DNA of 64,000 bases. It comes from Nocardioides pini (lineage in GTDB: Bacteria; Actinomycetota; Actinomycetes; Propionibacteriales; Nocardioidaceae). Shown here piece by piece: positions 46,653 to 55,415 of the stretch. Within the stretch, counting starts at the first letter, position 1, and every line of letters starts with the position of its first letter. Both the position numbers and the translations under genes were made by a program. The notes beneath the pieces were generated by a model, which ran no database searches, was not told where the DNA came from, and saw only the letters and a list, made by a program, of their open reading frames with translations. The DNA lies in contig NZ_JAPPUX010000004.1 in NCBI RefSeq assembly GCF_026712185.1, positions 496,001 through 560,000 of the forward strand, read 5' to 3'.

Positions 46653-47564
46653 GTGACCCAGCGACCGAGCTCGACCCTGCTCGGACCGGTCGGCCTCGTC
46701 CTGGTCGGGATCCTCTCGGTCCAGGTCGGCGCGGCGATCGCCAAGGGCCTGTTCGGGGAGATCTCCCCGACCGCGATGGTGTGGCTGCGCCTGGTGACGA
46801 GCGCGCTCGTGCTCGCCGTGGTCGCCCGGCCGCGGTTCTCCGGCCGCACGCGGCACGACTGGCTCGTCGTGCTCGCCTTCGGGGGCAGCCTCGCGACGAT
46901 GAACTGGGCGATCTACCAGTCGTTCTCCCGGATCCCGCTCGGCATCGCGGTGACGATCGAGTTCATCGGCCCGCTGTCCCTGGCCCTCCTCGGCTCGCGG
47001 CGGGCGCGTGACCTGGTGTGGGTGCTGCTGGCCGGCATCGGGGTCGCCCTGCTCGGCTTCCAGCGGACCGGGCTCGACCTGGCCGGCGTCGGGTACGCCC
47101 TGCTCGCCGGCGCCGCGTGGGCGGCGTACATCCTGCTCAGCGCGAGCACCGGGCGGCGGTGGGCCGGGTTCGACGGGCTCGCCGTGGCGAGCATCGTCGC
47201 GGCGGTCGCGATGACGCTGCCGGCGCTGCTGAGCGCGGGTACGTCGCTGTGGGACGGGCGCGTGCTCCTGATCGGTGCGCTCGTGGGGGTGCTCAGCTCG
47301 GTCATCCCCTACAGCTGCGAGCTCGTCGCGCTGCGCAGCCTGCGGCCTGCGGTGTTCGGCATCCTGATGAGCCTCGAGCCGGCCGCTGCGGCGCTCGCCG
47401 CGATCGTGGTGCTGCAGGAGCACCTGTCGCCCCTCCAGTGGCTGGCCATCGGCTGCGTCGTCGCCGCGTCGATCGGGGCCACCCGCTCCGGGTCGGCCCC
47501 CGGTGAGCCCCCCGGCCATCGCGGCGAGGAGCATTCGGCCGCACCCGGCACACTGGCCACATGA
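46653..47564 (+). CDS. EamA-family (RhtA-like) drug/metabolite transporter
   Basis: A 303-aa protein starting at GTG with about ten helices, the duplicated EamA fold. It shows MNWAIYQSFSRIPLGIAVTIEFIGPLSLAL and SSVIPYSCELVALRSLRPAVFGILMSLEPA, which are typical of RhtA-type threonine/homoserine exporters. It starts 13 bp after the PadR gene and may be cotranscribed with it. Substrate not fixed. Confidence 0.88.
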   Translation: MTQRPSSTLLGPVGLVLVGILSVQVGAAIAKGLFGEISPTAMVWLRLVTSALVLAVVARPRFSGRTRHDWLVVLAFGGSLATMNWAIYQSFSRIPLGIAVTIEFIGPLSLALLGSRRARDLVWVLLAGIGVALLGFQRTGLDLAGVGYALLAGAAWAAYILLSASTGRRWAGFDGLAVASIVAAVAMTLPALLSAGTSLWDGRVLLIGALVGVLSSVIPYSCELVALRSLRPAVFGILMSLEPAAAALAAIVVLQEHLSPLQWLAIGCVVAASIGATRSGSAPGEPPGHRGEEHSAAPGTLAT

Positions 47565-47574
47565 CGGGGGCGAC

Positions 47575-48750
47575 ATGACGAGCGGCCGCACACGATCGCG
47601 TCTGGCCGTCGGCGCGCTGGTCCTCACGCTCGGAGCCGCGTCCGGATGCTCCTCCGACGGCACCGACGCCGAGCCGATCCCCCGTGTCACCCAGCCCACC
47701 GACCTGCCGAGCCAGCCGACTCCCACGGACGGCCAGACCGACGGCGAGTCCGCGCCCGGCGCGCCGCCGGGGACCCGCGGCGGGCCGCCGGAGGTCGTCG
47801 ACACGCTCGTCCGGGGGCTCGAGGTCCCGTGGGGCGTGGACTTCCTGCCGGACGGCGACGCCGTCGTCACGGAGCGGATCTCCGGTCGGGTGGACCGCGT
47901 CTCGGCGGACGGCGAGGTGACGCCCCTCGGCACGCTCCCGGACGCCGTCCCCCAGGGCGAGGCCGGCCTCCTCGGCGTCGCGGTGTCCCCGGACTTCGTC
48001 ACCGACCAGACGCTGTTCTTCTACCTGACGACCGGCACCGACAACCGCGTCGTCCGCACGCGGCTCGACGGCTCGCGGCTAGGAAGGACGACGGTCGTCC
48101 TCGACGGCATCCCCGCCGGCTTCATCCACGACGGCGGCCGGATCGCCTTCGGCCCCGACGGCGACCTCTACGTGACGACCGGCGAGACCGGTGACCCCGA
48201 GCTCGCCCAGGACCCGCGGAGCCTGGCCGGCAAGATCCTCCGCATCACCCCCGACGGCGAGCCCGCCCCCGGCAACCCCGACCCCGACTCCCCGGTCTGG
48301 TCGCTGGGCCACCGCAACGTGCAGGGCCTCGCGTGGGACGACGAGGGACGCCTGTGGGCCTCCGAGTTCGGCGACTCGACGTGGGACGAGCTCAACCTCG
48401 TCGAGAAGGGCGGCAACTACGGCTGGCCGCGTGTGGAGGGGGCCGGCGGCGGGTCGTCGTACATCGACCCGCAGCTCGTGTGGCCGGTCGACCAGGCCTC
48501 GCCGAGCGGGCTCGCCTTCGCGGACGGCCACCTGTGGATGGCCGGCCTGCGGGGCCAGCGCCTGTGGCGCATCCCGGTGTCCGCCGGCGGACAGGCGGCG
48601 AAGCCCCGGGCGTTCCTCACCGAGGAGTACGGACGGCTGCGCACCGTGGCCGCCGCACCCGACGGCCTGCTGTGGCTGACGACCTCCAACCGCGACGGGC
48701 GCGGTGAGCCCACGCAGGCCGACGACCGGATCCTCCTCGTCCGGCCCTGA
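47575..48750 (+). CDS. PQQ-dependent sugar dehydrogenase-like lipoprotein
   Basis: A 391-aa exported protein. The signal peptide ends in a lipobox LGAASGC (Cys about residue 25) and is followed by a Pro/Thr-rich spacer. The beta-propeller is of the glucose/sorbosone dehydrogenase type: RGLEVPWGVDFLPDGDAVVTER, HDGGRIAFGPDGDLYVTTGETGD and GHRNVQGLAWDDEGRLWASEFG. Known members oxidise sugars using PQQ and Ca2+. Relatives without confirmed cofactor are common. I start at the ATG 47575 because the signal peptide begins there. Confidence 0.9.
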   Translation: MTSGRTRSRLAVGALVLTLGAASGCSSDGTDAEPIPRVTQPTDLPSQPTPTDGQTDGESAPGAPPGTRGGPPEVVDTLVRGLEVPWGVDFLPDGDAVVTERISGRVDRVSADGEVTPLGTLPDAVPQGEAGLLGVAVSPDFVTDQTLFFYLTTGTDNRVVRTRLDGSRLGRTTVVLDGIPAGFIHDGGRIAFGPDGDLYVTTGETGDPELAQDPRSLAGKILRITPDGEPAPGNPDPDSPVWSLGHRNVQGLAWDDEGRLWASEFGDSTWDELNLVEKGGNYGWPRVEGAGGGSSYIDPQLVWPVDQASPSGLAFADGHLWMAGLRGQRLWRIPVSAGGQAAKPRAFLTEEYGRLRTVAAAPDGLLWLTTSNRDGRGEPTQADDRILLVRP

Positions 48751-48776
48751 CCCGCGTCGGCGGCCTCAGCCCGGAC
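48739..48776. terminator. imperfect hairpin between convergent genes
   Basis: GTCCGGCCCTGA (48739-48750) and TCAGCCCGGAC (48766-48776) pair with one bulge, spanning the stop codons of the sugar dehydrogenase and the ECF S component. Possibly a bidirectional terminator. Confidence 0.45.
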
Positions 48777-49590
48777 GTACGACGGCGCGGCGGGCGGCGC
48801 GGCGCAGCGTGGTGAGGATCGCCGGTCCGAGCACGGCGATCGCGATGCCGGTGGTGATCGCCCGCCCGGTGTCCCAGCCGCCGGTCGACGTCAGGAGCGT
48901 GTAGACGAGGAACCGGTGCGCGTTCTCCAGCACCGGCGCACCGGCGACGTAGGCCAGCGCCCCCTCGTGCCCGGGAACCACGATGCCCAGGGTGAACGGC
49001 CAGAAGCTCAGGTTCATCAGCATGCCGTAGAGGTAGGACGCGACCACCGCGTAGGCGATCAGCATCACGATCTCCGCGCGGCCGGTCACCCGCCGCGGCA
49101 GCAGGCCCGCGCCCATGCCGACCCAGGCCGCGCACATCATCTGGAACGGCAGCCACGGCCCGACGCCCGCGGTCAGCAGCGCCGAGGCGAACAGCGACGT
49201 GCAGCCGAGCACGAAACCGAACCCGGCCCCGAAGACGCGACCGCCCAGCACGAGGAGGAAGAAGACCAGCTCGATGCCGGCGGTCCCGGCGCCGAGGCCA
49301 CGCATCACCGCGTTGATCGCGGAGAGGACCCCGAGGACGGCCAGCACCCGGGAGTCCATGCCGCCCTCCCCCATCTCGGCGAGCACGACGACCATCACGA
49401 GCGGGAGCAGGGCCAGGAAGATGAACGGTGGCTCGACCCGGTCACCGGGCTGGGCCACCAGCAGCAGCGGCCAGCACAGCATCATCAGGCCGCCGAGCGA
49501 GGCGAGGACCAGCACCGCGGCCGTCCGCGGGCCGATCGGGAGGGCGACCGCCGGCGGGGTCGACGTCCGGGTGCGCTCGAGGATGCTCAT
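48766..49590 (-). CDS. ECF transporter S component, predicted cobalamin-specific
   Basis: A 274-aa protein with six to seven helices: VLVLASLGGLMMLCWPLLLVAQ, LGAGTAGIELVFFLLVLGGRVFGAGFGFVLG and LPFQMMCAAWVGMGAGLLPRRV are in the style of ECF S components (QueT/CbrT-like). Its ATG overlaps the stop of the EcfA gene by 4 bp, and it ends the riboswitch-led operon. The cobalamin assignment rests on that riboswitch and the upstream binding proteins, not on a residue I can point to. Confidence 0.8.
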   Translation of the reverse strand: MSILERTRTSTPPAVALPIGPRTAAVLVLASLGGLMMLCWPLLLVAQPGDRVEPPFIFLALLPLVMVVVLAEMGEGGMDSRVLAVLGVLSAINAVMRGLGAGTAGIELVFFLLVLGGRVFGAGFGFVLGCTSLFASALLTAGVGPWLPFQMMCAAWVGMGAGLLPRRVTGRAEIVMLIAYAVVASYLYGMLMNLSFWPFTLGIVVPGHEGALAYVAGAPVLENAHRFLVYTLLTSTGGWDTGRAITTGIAIAVLGPAILTTLRRAARRAVVRPG

Positions 49591-51203
49591 GGGCGTCCCG
49601 CTCCCGTGCGCGCCAGTGCCGCGGCGACCTCCTCGACCACCAGCCACGGCGGTCCGAGGACCTTGGTGACCTGCGGCGCGAATGACGGCGACTCGGCGAG
49701 CACGCGTCGCGGCGTGCCCTGCGAGACGATCTCGCCCTCGGCCATCACGACGACCTCGTCCGCGACGTGAGCGGCGAACTCGACGTCGTGCGTGGCGAGG
49801 AGGACCGCGTGGTCGTCGGCGGCGAGGTCGGCGACGATGCGCGCCAGCTCCGCCTTGCCGGCGTAGTCGAGGCCGCGGGTCGGTTCGTCGAGCAGCACGA
49901 CCGGGGGACGGGCGGTGAGGATGATGGACAGCGCGAGCGCGAGCCGCTGCCCCTCCGAGAGGTCACGCGGGTGGACCGTCTCGTCGATCCCCGGGGCGAG
50001 CCGGTCGAGGAGCCCCCGGCAGGTCCCGGGCTCGGCCTCGGCCCCCGCGTCGGCGGCGGCGCACTCCTCGGCGACCGTCTCGAGGTAGAGCAGGTCGGCG
50101 GCGGTCTGCGGCACGAGCCCGACGCGCGGACGCCGTTCGGAGGGCGCCAGCTCGGACGGGTCGTCGCCGGCGACGTCGACCGTCCCCGAGCGTCGCCTGC
50201 CGGTGCCCTGCAGCGCCCAGATCAGGCTGGACTTGCCGGAGCCGTTGCGACCCATGAGGACCGTGACCTGCCCCGACGCCAGCGTGAGGTCGACCCCGCG
50301 GACGGCGACGTGCGAGCCGTGGACCACGGTGACGCCCCGTGCGGCGAGCAGCGGCTCGGCTGCCGACGCCGACGTCGGCTCGGGCGGTGCCACGTCGGGC
50401 AGCGACCGGGCCAGGCGACGTGCGTCGCGCACGGTCAGGGGCAGCGGGTCCCAGCCGACGAGGCGGCCGAGGTGGACGAGCGGCGGCGCGACCGGCGAGT
50501 CGACGAGGATCCGGTGCGGCTCGTCGACCCGGATGCCACCGTCACCGGTGACGAGGCAGATGCGGTCGGCGAACGGGACCACGCGCTCGAGCCGGTGCTC
50601 GGCGAGGAGGACGGTCAGGCCGAGGTCGTGGACCAGGCGGGTGATGGTCGCCAGGACCTCCTCGGCCGCGGTCGGGTCGAGGGCGGAGGTGGGCTCGTCG
50701 AGGACCAGCACGCGCGGGTGGGTGGTCAGCACGGCCCCGATGGCGACGCGCTGCTGCTGCCCGCCCGAGAGCGTGCGCAGGTCGCGCGAGCGCAGGTCGG
50801 CGATGCCCAGCAGGTCGAGCGTCTCCTCGACCCGGCGACGCATGGTCTCCGGGGCGGTCCCGAGCTGCTCCATGCCGTACGCCAGCTCCTCCTCGACCGT
50901 GTCGGCGACGAACCCGGCGAGCGGGTCCTGGCCGACGTAGCCGACGAGGTGCGCCCGCTCCCGTGGCGGCTGGTCGACGATGCTCTGCCCGTCGAGGAGG
51001 ACGTCGCCGGTGAGCACGCCGCCGGTGAAGCGCGGCACGAGGCCGGTGACGATGCCGAGGAGCGTGGACTTGCCGACGCCGGTCCGGCCGGACACGAGGA
51101 CCAGCTCGCCCTCCTCGAGCGAGAGGTCGACGCCGGCCAGCACCTGGTGCTGGTCGTAGCGGAAGCCGATGTCGCGCAGCTCGATCACACCGTGGCCGTT
51201 CAC
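49587..51203 (-). CDS. double-domain ECF ATPase (EcfA-EcfA' fusion)
   Basis: A 538-aa protein starting at GTG, with GTGA overlap to the EcfT stop. Two ABC domains are present. Domain 1 (about 5-225) has SGRTGVGKSTLLG, LSGGQQQR and VLVLDEPTSALD. Domain 2 (about 280-510) has MGRNGSGKSSLIW, a variant signature LSEGQRLA and VVLLDEPTRGLD. Fusing both ATPases in one chain is known in actinobacterial ECF modules. It powers the T/S pair for the vitamin. Confidence 0.93.
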   Translation of the reverse strand: MNGHGVIELRDIGFRYDQHQVLAGVDLSLEEGELVLVSGRTGVGKSTLLGIVTGLVPRFTGGVLTGDVLLDGQSIVDQPPRERAHLVGYVGQDPLAGFVADTVEEELAYGMEQLGTAPETMRRRVEETLDLLGIADLRSRDLRTLSGGQQQRVAIGAVLTTHPRVLVLDEPTSALDPTAAEEVLATITRLVHDLGLTVLLAEHRLERVVPFADRICLVTGDGGIRVDEPHRILVDSPVAPPLVHLGRLVGWDPLPLTVRDARRLARSLPDVAPPEPTSASAAEPLLAARGVTVVHGSHVAVRGVDLTLASGQVTVLMGRNGSGKSSLIWALQGTGRRRSGTVDVAGDDPSELAPSERRPRVGLVPQTAADLLYLETVAEECAAADAGAEAEPGTCRGLLDRLAPGIDETVHPRDLSEGQRLALALSIILTARPPVVLLDEPTRGLDYAGKAELARIVADLAADDHAVLLATHDVEFAAHVADEVVVMAEGEIVSQGTPRRVLAESPSFAPQVTKVLGPPWLVVEEVAAALARTGAGRP

Positions 51204-52300
51204 GCCATCACCTCGCGTCGGACCGGGGCGGTGGCCGGGACGGGGGTCGCGACCGCGGGAAGGGCGCCGAGGACGCCCAGCGCGAGGGCGAGCGGCGAGA
51301 GGTACGGGACGACGTCCACGCCGGGGTAGGCCACGACGACCTGCGTGTGGCTGACGTACCAGCCGAGCACGGCGACGGCGACGCCGACACCCACGGTCAG
51401 GAGCTCGGCCCCCCGCCACGCGTCGGGCCGGTAGCGGGTGCGCTGCACCCGCCGCCCGGCGCTCGCGAGTCCGACGACCGCGACCGCCACACCCGCGGCG
51501 AGCATCGGCAGCGCGAGGACCTGCGGGGCGGTGGGGTCCAGCCAGGCGTACGTCCCGACGCAGATGCCGGTCAGGGCGAGCAGCAGCAGGGACCCGGTCA
51601 CCCACCGCTCCCGCACGCTCGCGCCCCCGGAGCGGCCGTAGCCGCGGGTGTCCATGCCGGCCGCCAGGGACAGCGAGCGCTCGAGCGCGTCCTCGAGGAC
51701 CGGCACCAGGAAGCGCCGGAGCCGTCCGACGCCGCTGGTGGCGCCGCCGCGCAGCGCCTGCGCCGCCCGGACCCGGCGCGCACTCTCCGCGAGCTGGGGG
51801 AAGATCGTCACCGCGACGACGAGGGCCGTGCCGATCTCGTAGAGCGCCGGCGGCACGGAGGCGAGCACGCGCTTGGGGTTGGCCAGCGAGTTGGCGGCGC
51901 CCACGCAGATGATGATCGCGGCGAGCCGGAGCCCGTCGTACAGGCCGGCCAGCGCGGCCTCGCTGGTGACCGGGCCGAGCAGCCGGATGCCCGCCGCCCA
52001 GTCCGGCAGCGGGATCTCGGGCAGGTCGAGGAGCACGTGGCCGATCTCCTGGCCTCCGAAGACGATCCGGAAGACCACACGCATCACGACGGTGAACAGC
52101 GCGAGCAGCACGTAGAGCCGGAACGACCGGCCGAAGGGGTGACCGGACCGACGCGCCATCACCACCACCGTCGCCGACCCCATGATGAGGAGCAGCAGCA
52201 ACGGGTTGGTGGTGAGGGAGGCCGCCGTGGCCAGCCCGATCGCCCAGGCCCACCAGGCGAGCGGATGCAGGTCACGCGGCAGTGCCGTCGGTCCGGTCAC
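51200..52300 (-). CDS. ECF transporter T (transmembrane) component
   Basis: A 366-aa protein starting at GTG. About five helices are followed by coupling helices with AQALRGGATSG and GMDTRGYGRSG, the two EcfT Arg-Gly signatures. An additional C-terminal part has about three more helices (longer than the usual 250-270 aa). It lies 6 bp after the DUF4430 stop and overlaps the EcfA gene, fixing it in the riboswitch-led operon. Confidence 0.92.
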   Translation of the reverse strand: MTGPTALPRDLHPLAWWAWAIGLATAASLTTNPLLLLLIMGSATVVVMARRSGHPFGRSFRLYVLLALFTVVMRVVFRIVFGGQEIGHVLLDLPEIPLPDWAAGIRLLGPVTSEAALAGLYDGLRLAAIIICVGAANSLANPKRVLASVPPALYEIGTALVVAVTIFPQLAESARRVRAAQALRGGATSGVGRLRRFLVPVLEDALERSLSLAAGMDTRGYGRSGGASVRERWVTGSLLLLALTGICVGTYAWLDPTAPQVLALPMLAAGVAVAVVGLASAGRRVQRTRYRPDAWRGAELLTVGVGVAVAVLGWYVSHTQVVVAYPGVDVVPYLSPLALALGVLGALPAVATPVPATAPVRREVMA

Positions 52301-52306
52301 GGCGCG

Positions 52307-53467
52307 TCAGACCCCCCGTCTACGACGCGCCACGACCGCGCTCCCCGCGATGGCGACCACGAGGAGCCCGAGCACGCCCCAGGTGAGGGCCGCCGGCACC
52401 CGGGCAGGAGTGCCCGCCTGCGGGTCGGTCGCCTCGGAGGACGCGCTCGGCACTGAGTCCCCCGGAGACTCAGCGGCGGAACCGGAGGCGTCGCCCCCGG
52501 AGCTGGACGGTGAGTCGCTGGGAGACTCACCGCGGTCGGAGCCCTTGTCGGACGCCTTGTCGGACGCCTTGTCGGCTCCCTCGTCGGCCCCCTTGTCACC
52601 CTTGCCGTCGCCGGTCTCCCCGGCCCCTCCCGGGCCGGCGCTGCGCTGTGAGTCTCCTGGAGACTCACTGGCAAGGGGCGCCTGGGAGGGCGTCCCGGAC
52701 GCGGACGGAGACGCCGACGAGGACGTCGACGGGCTGGACGAGGGGCTCGACGAGGGGCTGGAGCCCGAGCCGCCGGAACCACCCGAGCCACCGGACGGCG
52801 AGGACGGGCTGCTGGGCTGGGACCCACCGCCCGCGCCGGAGCCCGACCCCGAACCGCCGCCGCCGCCACCCGACCCGCCACCCGAGCCGCCGCCCGGGCT
52901 GGGCGAGGAGGTCGGGGACGACGTCTGCGACGGGAAGGACGTGGGCGAGGGCGAAGGGGTCGAGCTGGGGGTCGACGTCTTCGTCACCGGAGGAGCGACC
53001 CCCGGTGGAACGCTGGACCCGGCGGCGCGGTCCTGCTGCCACGACCAGGCGACCGAGCCCCCGGCCGGGACGGTCAGCGACCCCACGCCGTAGGACGAGT
53101 ACGTCCACGACGCCGTGGACCCGTCGGCCCACCACAGGCCCCAGTAGGCGTTGGCCGGCGAGGCGTTGACGCACGGGTCGCTGGCGGGGACCCCGTTGAC
53201 GCGGCACACGAACCCGGGCTGGCGGGTCGCATAGGTGATCCCGACCCCGACCGAGGCGAAGATCGCCGCGGCGCTCTTGCCGCCACCGTCGGCCGAGCAG
53301 GCGGTGACCATGCCGCCCCCGAGCTCGCGGTAGTCGACCACGACGCTGACGCCGCCCGAGGAGGCACACGTGGCGGCGCTCGCCGCCGGGGCCGACCCGA
53401 GGGCGAGCCCCGGGGCGGCCACCAGCAGGAGCGCGGTGAGCACGCGGCGCACGGCGTACGTCGTCAT
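52307..53467 (-). CDS. membrane-anchored DUF4430 (transcobalamin C-terminal-like) protein
   Basis: A 386-aa exported protein. Signal peptide to about residue 31 (APAASA). A DUF4430-like beta domain covers residues 35-145 (VSVVVDYRELGGG, FVCRVNGVPASDPC, YWGLWWADG, SYGVGSLTVPAGGSVAWSW). A long Ser/Pro/Gly linker to about 345 and a C-terminal helix followed by RRRRGV complete it, so the domain would be displayed outside the membrane. DUF4430 corresponds to the cobalamin-capping beta domain of transcobalamin. Three TGAGTC-N7-GACTCA palindromes encode in-frame ESPxDS in the linker. Its start overlaps the upstream toroid gene by 4 bp. Confidence 0.85.
   Translation of the reverse strand: MTTYAVRRVLTALLLVAAPGLALGSAPAASAATCASSGGVSVVVDYRELGGGMVTACSADGGGKSAAAIFASVGVGITYATRQPGFVCRVNGVPASDPCVNASPANAYWGLWWADGSTASWTYSSYGVGSLTVPAGGSVAWSWQQDRAAGSSVPPGVAPPVTKTSTPSSTPSPSPTSFPSQTSSPTSSPSPGGGSGGGSGGGGGGSGSGSGAGGGSQPSSPSSPSGGSGGSGGSGSSPSSSPSSSPSTSSSASPSASGTPSQAPLASESPGDSQRSAGPGGAGETGDGKGDKGADEGADKASDKASDKGSDRGESPSDSPSSSGGDASGSAAESPGDSVPSASSEATDPQAGTPARVPAALTWGVLGLLVVAIAGSAVVARRRRGV
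52454..52472. repeat. palindromic repeat copy C (inside the DUF4430 gene)
   Basis: TGAGTC-CCCCGGA-GACTCA. On the coding strand it reads GAG TCT CCG GGG GAC TCA, giving ESPGDS near the end of the linker. Confidence 0.8.
52511..52529. repeat. palindromic repeat copy D (inside the DUF4430 gene)
   Basis: TGAGTC-GCTGGGA-GACTCA, identical to intergenic copy B. It encodes ESPSDS in the same phase as C and E, 57 bp from copy C. Confidence 0.85.
52649..52667. repeat. palindromic repeat copy E (inside the DUF4430 gene)
   Basis: TGAGTC-TCCTGGA-GACTCA, encoding ESPGDS; its right flank CTGGCAAG matches copy A's CCGGCAAG. Confidence 0.8.
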
Positions 53468-55326
53468 CGCAGCGTCACGCCCCTCGAGCCGGAGCGCAGG
53501 GCGGGGAACTGGCCCACCGCGCGCACGCGCACCCTGGCCCGGCCGTCCGGCAGGGCCACGCGGGCGACGAAGCGACCCTTGGCGTTGGCGCGACCCTTCG
53601 CGAGCGTCCGACCGGCGACGATGACCTTCACCTTCTCCCGGGCAGCGAGTCGACGGACCAGCACGCGGGTGCGTGGACCGTCACCGGCGAGGGTCGAGAC
53701 CTTGAGCCGGCGCTTGCCGAGGACGCGGACCTCGGCACCGACCTGGCCGGCGGAGCCGACGAGCACGTAGGCAGCGGTCGTGGTGGTCGTCGGGAGGGTG
53801 ACCGACCGGGTCAGCGCACCGTCCGATGCCGCGACGACCGTGGTGTCCGACAGGCCGGGGCCGCGGAGCACGAAGCGCGCGCCCGCGGCGGCGCCGAGGA
53901 CGTCGAGGGCGACCTTGCTGCCGGCCTTGCGGAACCCGGCGGGGGCGGCGAGACGGACCCCGGCGACCGAGCCGCGGGCGTCAGGCTGCACCACCGCGAC
54001 GGTGTGCGAGGTCGCGCCGTCGCGACCGGTGAGGGTGTACGTCGCCCCGCCGGCCGTGGCGGGGAGGGTGACCTTGCTGCTCAGCGTGCGGTCCGAGCCG
54101 ACGACGACCGTGCGGCTGCCCTGGATGCCGGGGCCGGTGAGGCAGAACCGGTCGCCCACGGCGCCACCGGTGGCGGTGAGGGTGGCGGTGCCGCTCGTCG
54201 CGGTGCCGGTCGAGGTCACCGTCAGCGCCTTCGCGGAGCCGCGCGCGTGCGTCAGTCCGGCCACGGCCTGGACCGTGGCGCGCCACCACTGGTCACGAGC
54301 CGCGCCGATGCCGCTCGCGGAGGCGCTGTCCATCGCGGTCCTGTCGTAGGCCAGGGCGCCCTCCTCGCCGGCGAGCGGCGAGCTCGCGGGCTGCGGACCG
54401 ACCTGGAGCGCGCTCACCCACTCGGCCGCGCGGCCGGCCTGCTCGCAGGTCCCGGCGGCCGCGAGGGCGCTGGCTGCGAGCCCGGTGCTGTTGGTGTTGG
54501 GGTCGGGCGTGAACGCGCTGCCGACGAAGGATCCGTCGGCCTTCTGCGTGGCGGCGAGCCAGGCGACCGCCTTGGCGATCGCGGCGTCCACGGCGGCGGG
54601 CCGCGGCGAGGTGGCGGCCAGCTGGCTGACGACGAACGCGGTGGTGTCGGTGTCGGTGGGGTCGGTGCCCTCGACGCACGACTGGTCGGCCGCCGACGCG
54701 TCGGTGGTGAAGAAGACCCGGAAGAAGCCGGAGGAGCACTGCTGCTTCAGCAGGAAGTCGGTCGCCGCGGCGGCCTTGCCGGAGCCGGCCGCCGAGAGCC
54801 CGCGCACGGCGAGCGCCTGGCCGAAGCTGTTGGCGTAGTCGCCGTAGGCGGACAGGTCCGCGAGACGGCCCGCGCTGGGACCACCCTCGGTCACCCGTGC
54901 CTCGGTCTCGGCGACCAGGTCGAGCCCGCCATAGGCCCGCGGGTCGGCGCCGGACACCTGGGCGAAGACGAGCGACTTGGCGAGGGAGCCCGAGTAGCGC
55001 TCCGTGGGCGCCGGGGCGGCGTACTCCTGGATGCGCGTGGAGAGCGCCGAGCGGATCTGGCGGACCAGGGCCTGGTCGCCGCCGACCTCGTCCATGCTGA
55101 GCCCGATGTCCATCGTCATGCCGAGGTCGTCGAAGTCGTAGGTGTCGTTGTGGATGACACCGTCGGTGAGCTGGGTGGCGAGCCACCCGGTGCCGGCGCG
55201 CGCGGCGCTGGTGGCCGGGGCGTCCGTCGCGGCCTGGGCCGGGGCGAGCAGGGGTTGCGCCACCGCGGTGGCGGCGACCGAGAGGGCGAGACCCGACAGG
55301 GCCGTCCTCGACAGGGAGAACTTCAT
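53464..55326 (-). CDS. secreted alpha-toroid (terpenoid cyclase/transcobalamin N-domain-like) protein, riboswitch-controlled
   Basis: A 620-aa exported protein. Signal peptide to about residue 32 (LAPAQAA). Residues 40-370 form helical repeats of the prenyltransferase/squalene cyclase-like toroid: FLLKQQCSSGFFR, DTDTTAFVVSQLAATS, WLAATQKADGSFVG, NTNSTGLAASALAAAG. This fold is that of the alpha domain of intrinsic factor and transcobalamin. The C-terminal 240 residues look like two Ig-like beta domains (TATLTATGGAVGDRFCLTGPG). It is the first gene behind the cobalamin riboswitch; ATG 55326 has AGGGAAGG before it. Cobalamin binding is an inference. Confidence 0.85.
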   Translation of the reverse strand: MKFSLSRTALSGLALSVAATAVAQPLLAPAQAATDAPATSAARAGTGWLATQLTDGVIHNDTYDFDDLGMTMDIGLSMDEVGGDQALVRQIRSALSTRIQEYAAPAPTERYSGSLAKSLVFAQVSGADPRAYGGLDLVAETEARVTEGGPSAGRLADLSAYGDYANSFGQALAVRGLSAAGSGKAAAATDFLLKQQCSSGFFRVFFTTDASAADQSCVEGTDPTDTDTTAFVVSQLAATSPRPAAVDAAIAKAVAWLAATQKADGSFVGSAFTPDPNTNSTGLAASALAAAGTCEQAGRAAEWVSALQVGPQPASSPLAGEEGALAYDRTAMDSASASGIGAARDQWWRATVQAVAGLTHARGSAKALTVTSTGTATSGTATLTATGGAVGDRFCLTGPGIQGSRTVVVGSDRTLSSKVTLPATAGGATYTLTGRDGATSHTVAVVQPDARGSVAGVRLAAPAGFRKAGSKVALDVLGAAAGARFVLRGPGLSDTTVVAASDGALTRSVTLPTTTTTAAYVLVGSAGQVGAEVRVLGKRRLKVSTLAGDGPRTRVLVRRLAAREKVKVIVAGRTLAKGRANAKGRFVARVALPDGRARVRVRAVGQFPALRSGSRGVTLR

Positions 55327-55334
55327 GGTTCCTT

Positions 55335-55389
55335 CCCTCGCTGCAACAACGAGGGAGGCGGAATGCACCGGCTCGCCCCGCTGCATTCC
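55335..55389 (-). promoter_or_regulatory. expression platform hairpins of the riboswitch
   Basis: On the minus strand, an 8-bp hairpin GGAATGCA/TGCATTCC (55382-55389 with 55360-55367) is followed by CCCTCG/CGAGGG (55350-55355 with 55335-55340). The latter's right arm merges into the ribosome site AGGGAAGG of the toroid gene. There is no T-tract, so control is probably at translation initiation. Confidence 0.65.
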
Positions 55390-55415
55390 TCGACAGCGAT
55401 GGTGATAAGACGCGT

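Noticed and set aside
52307-53467. Sortase (LPXTG) anchoring of the DUF4430 protein
   Set aside because: No LPXTG-like motif precedes the C-terminal helix; a simple membrane anchor with RRRR tail fits.
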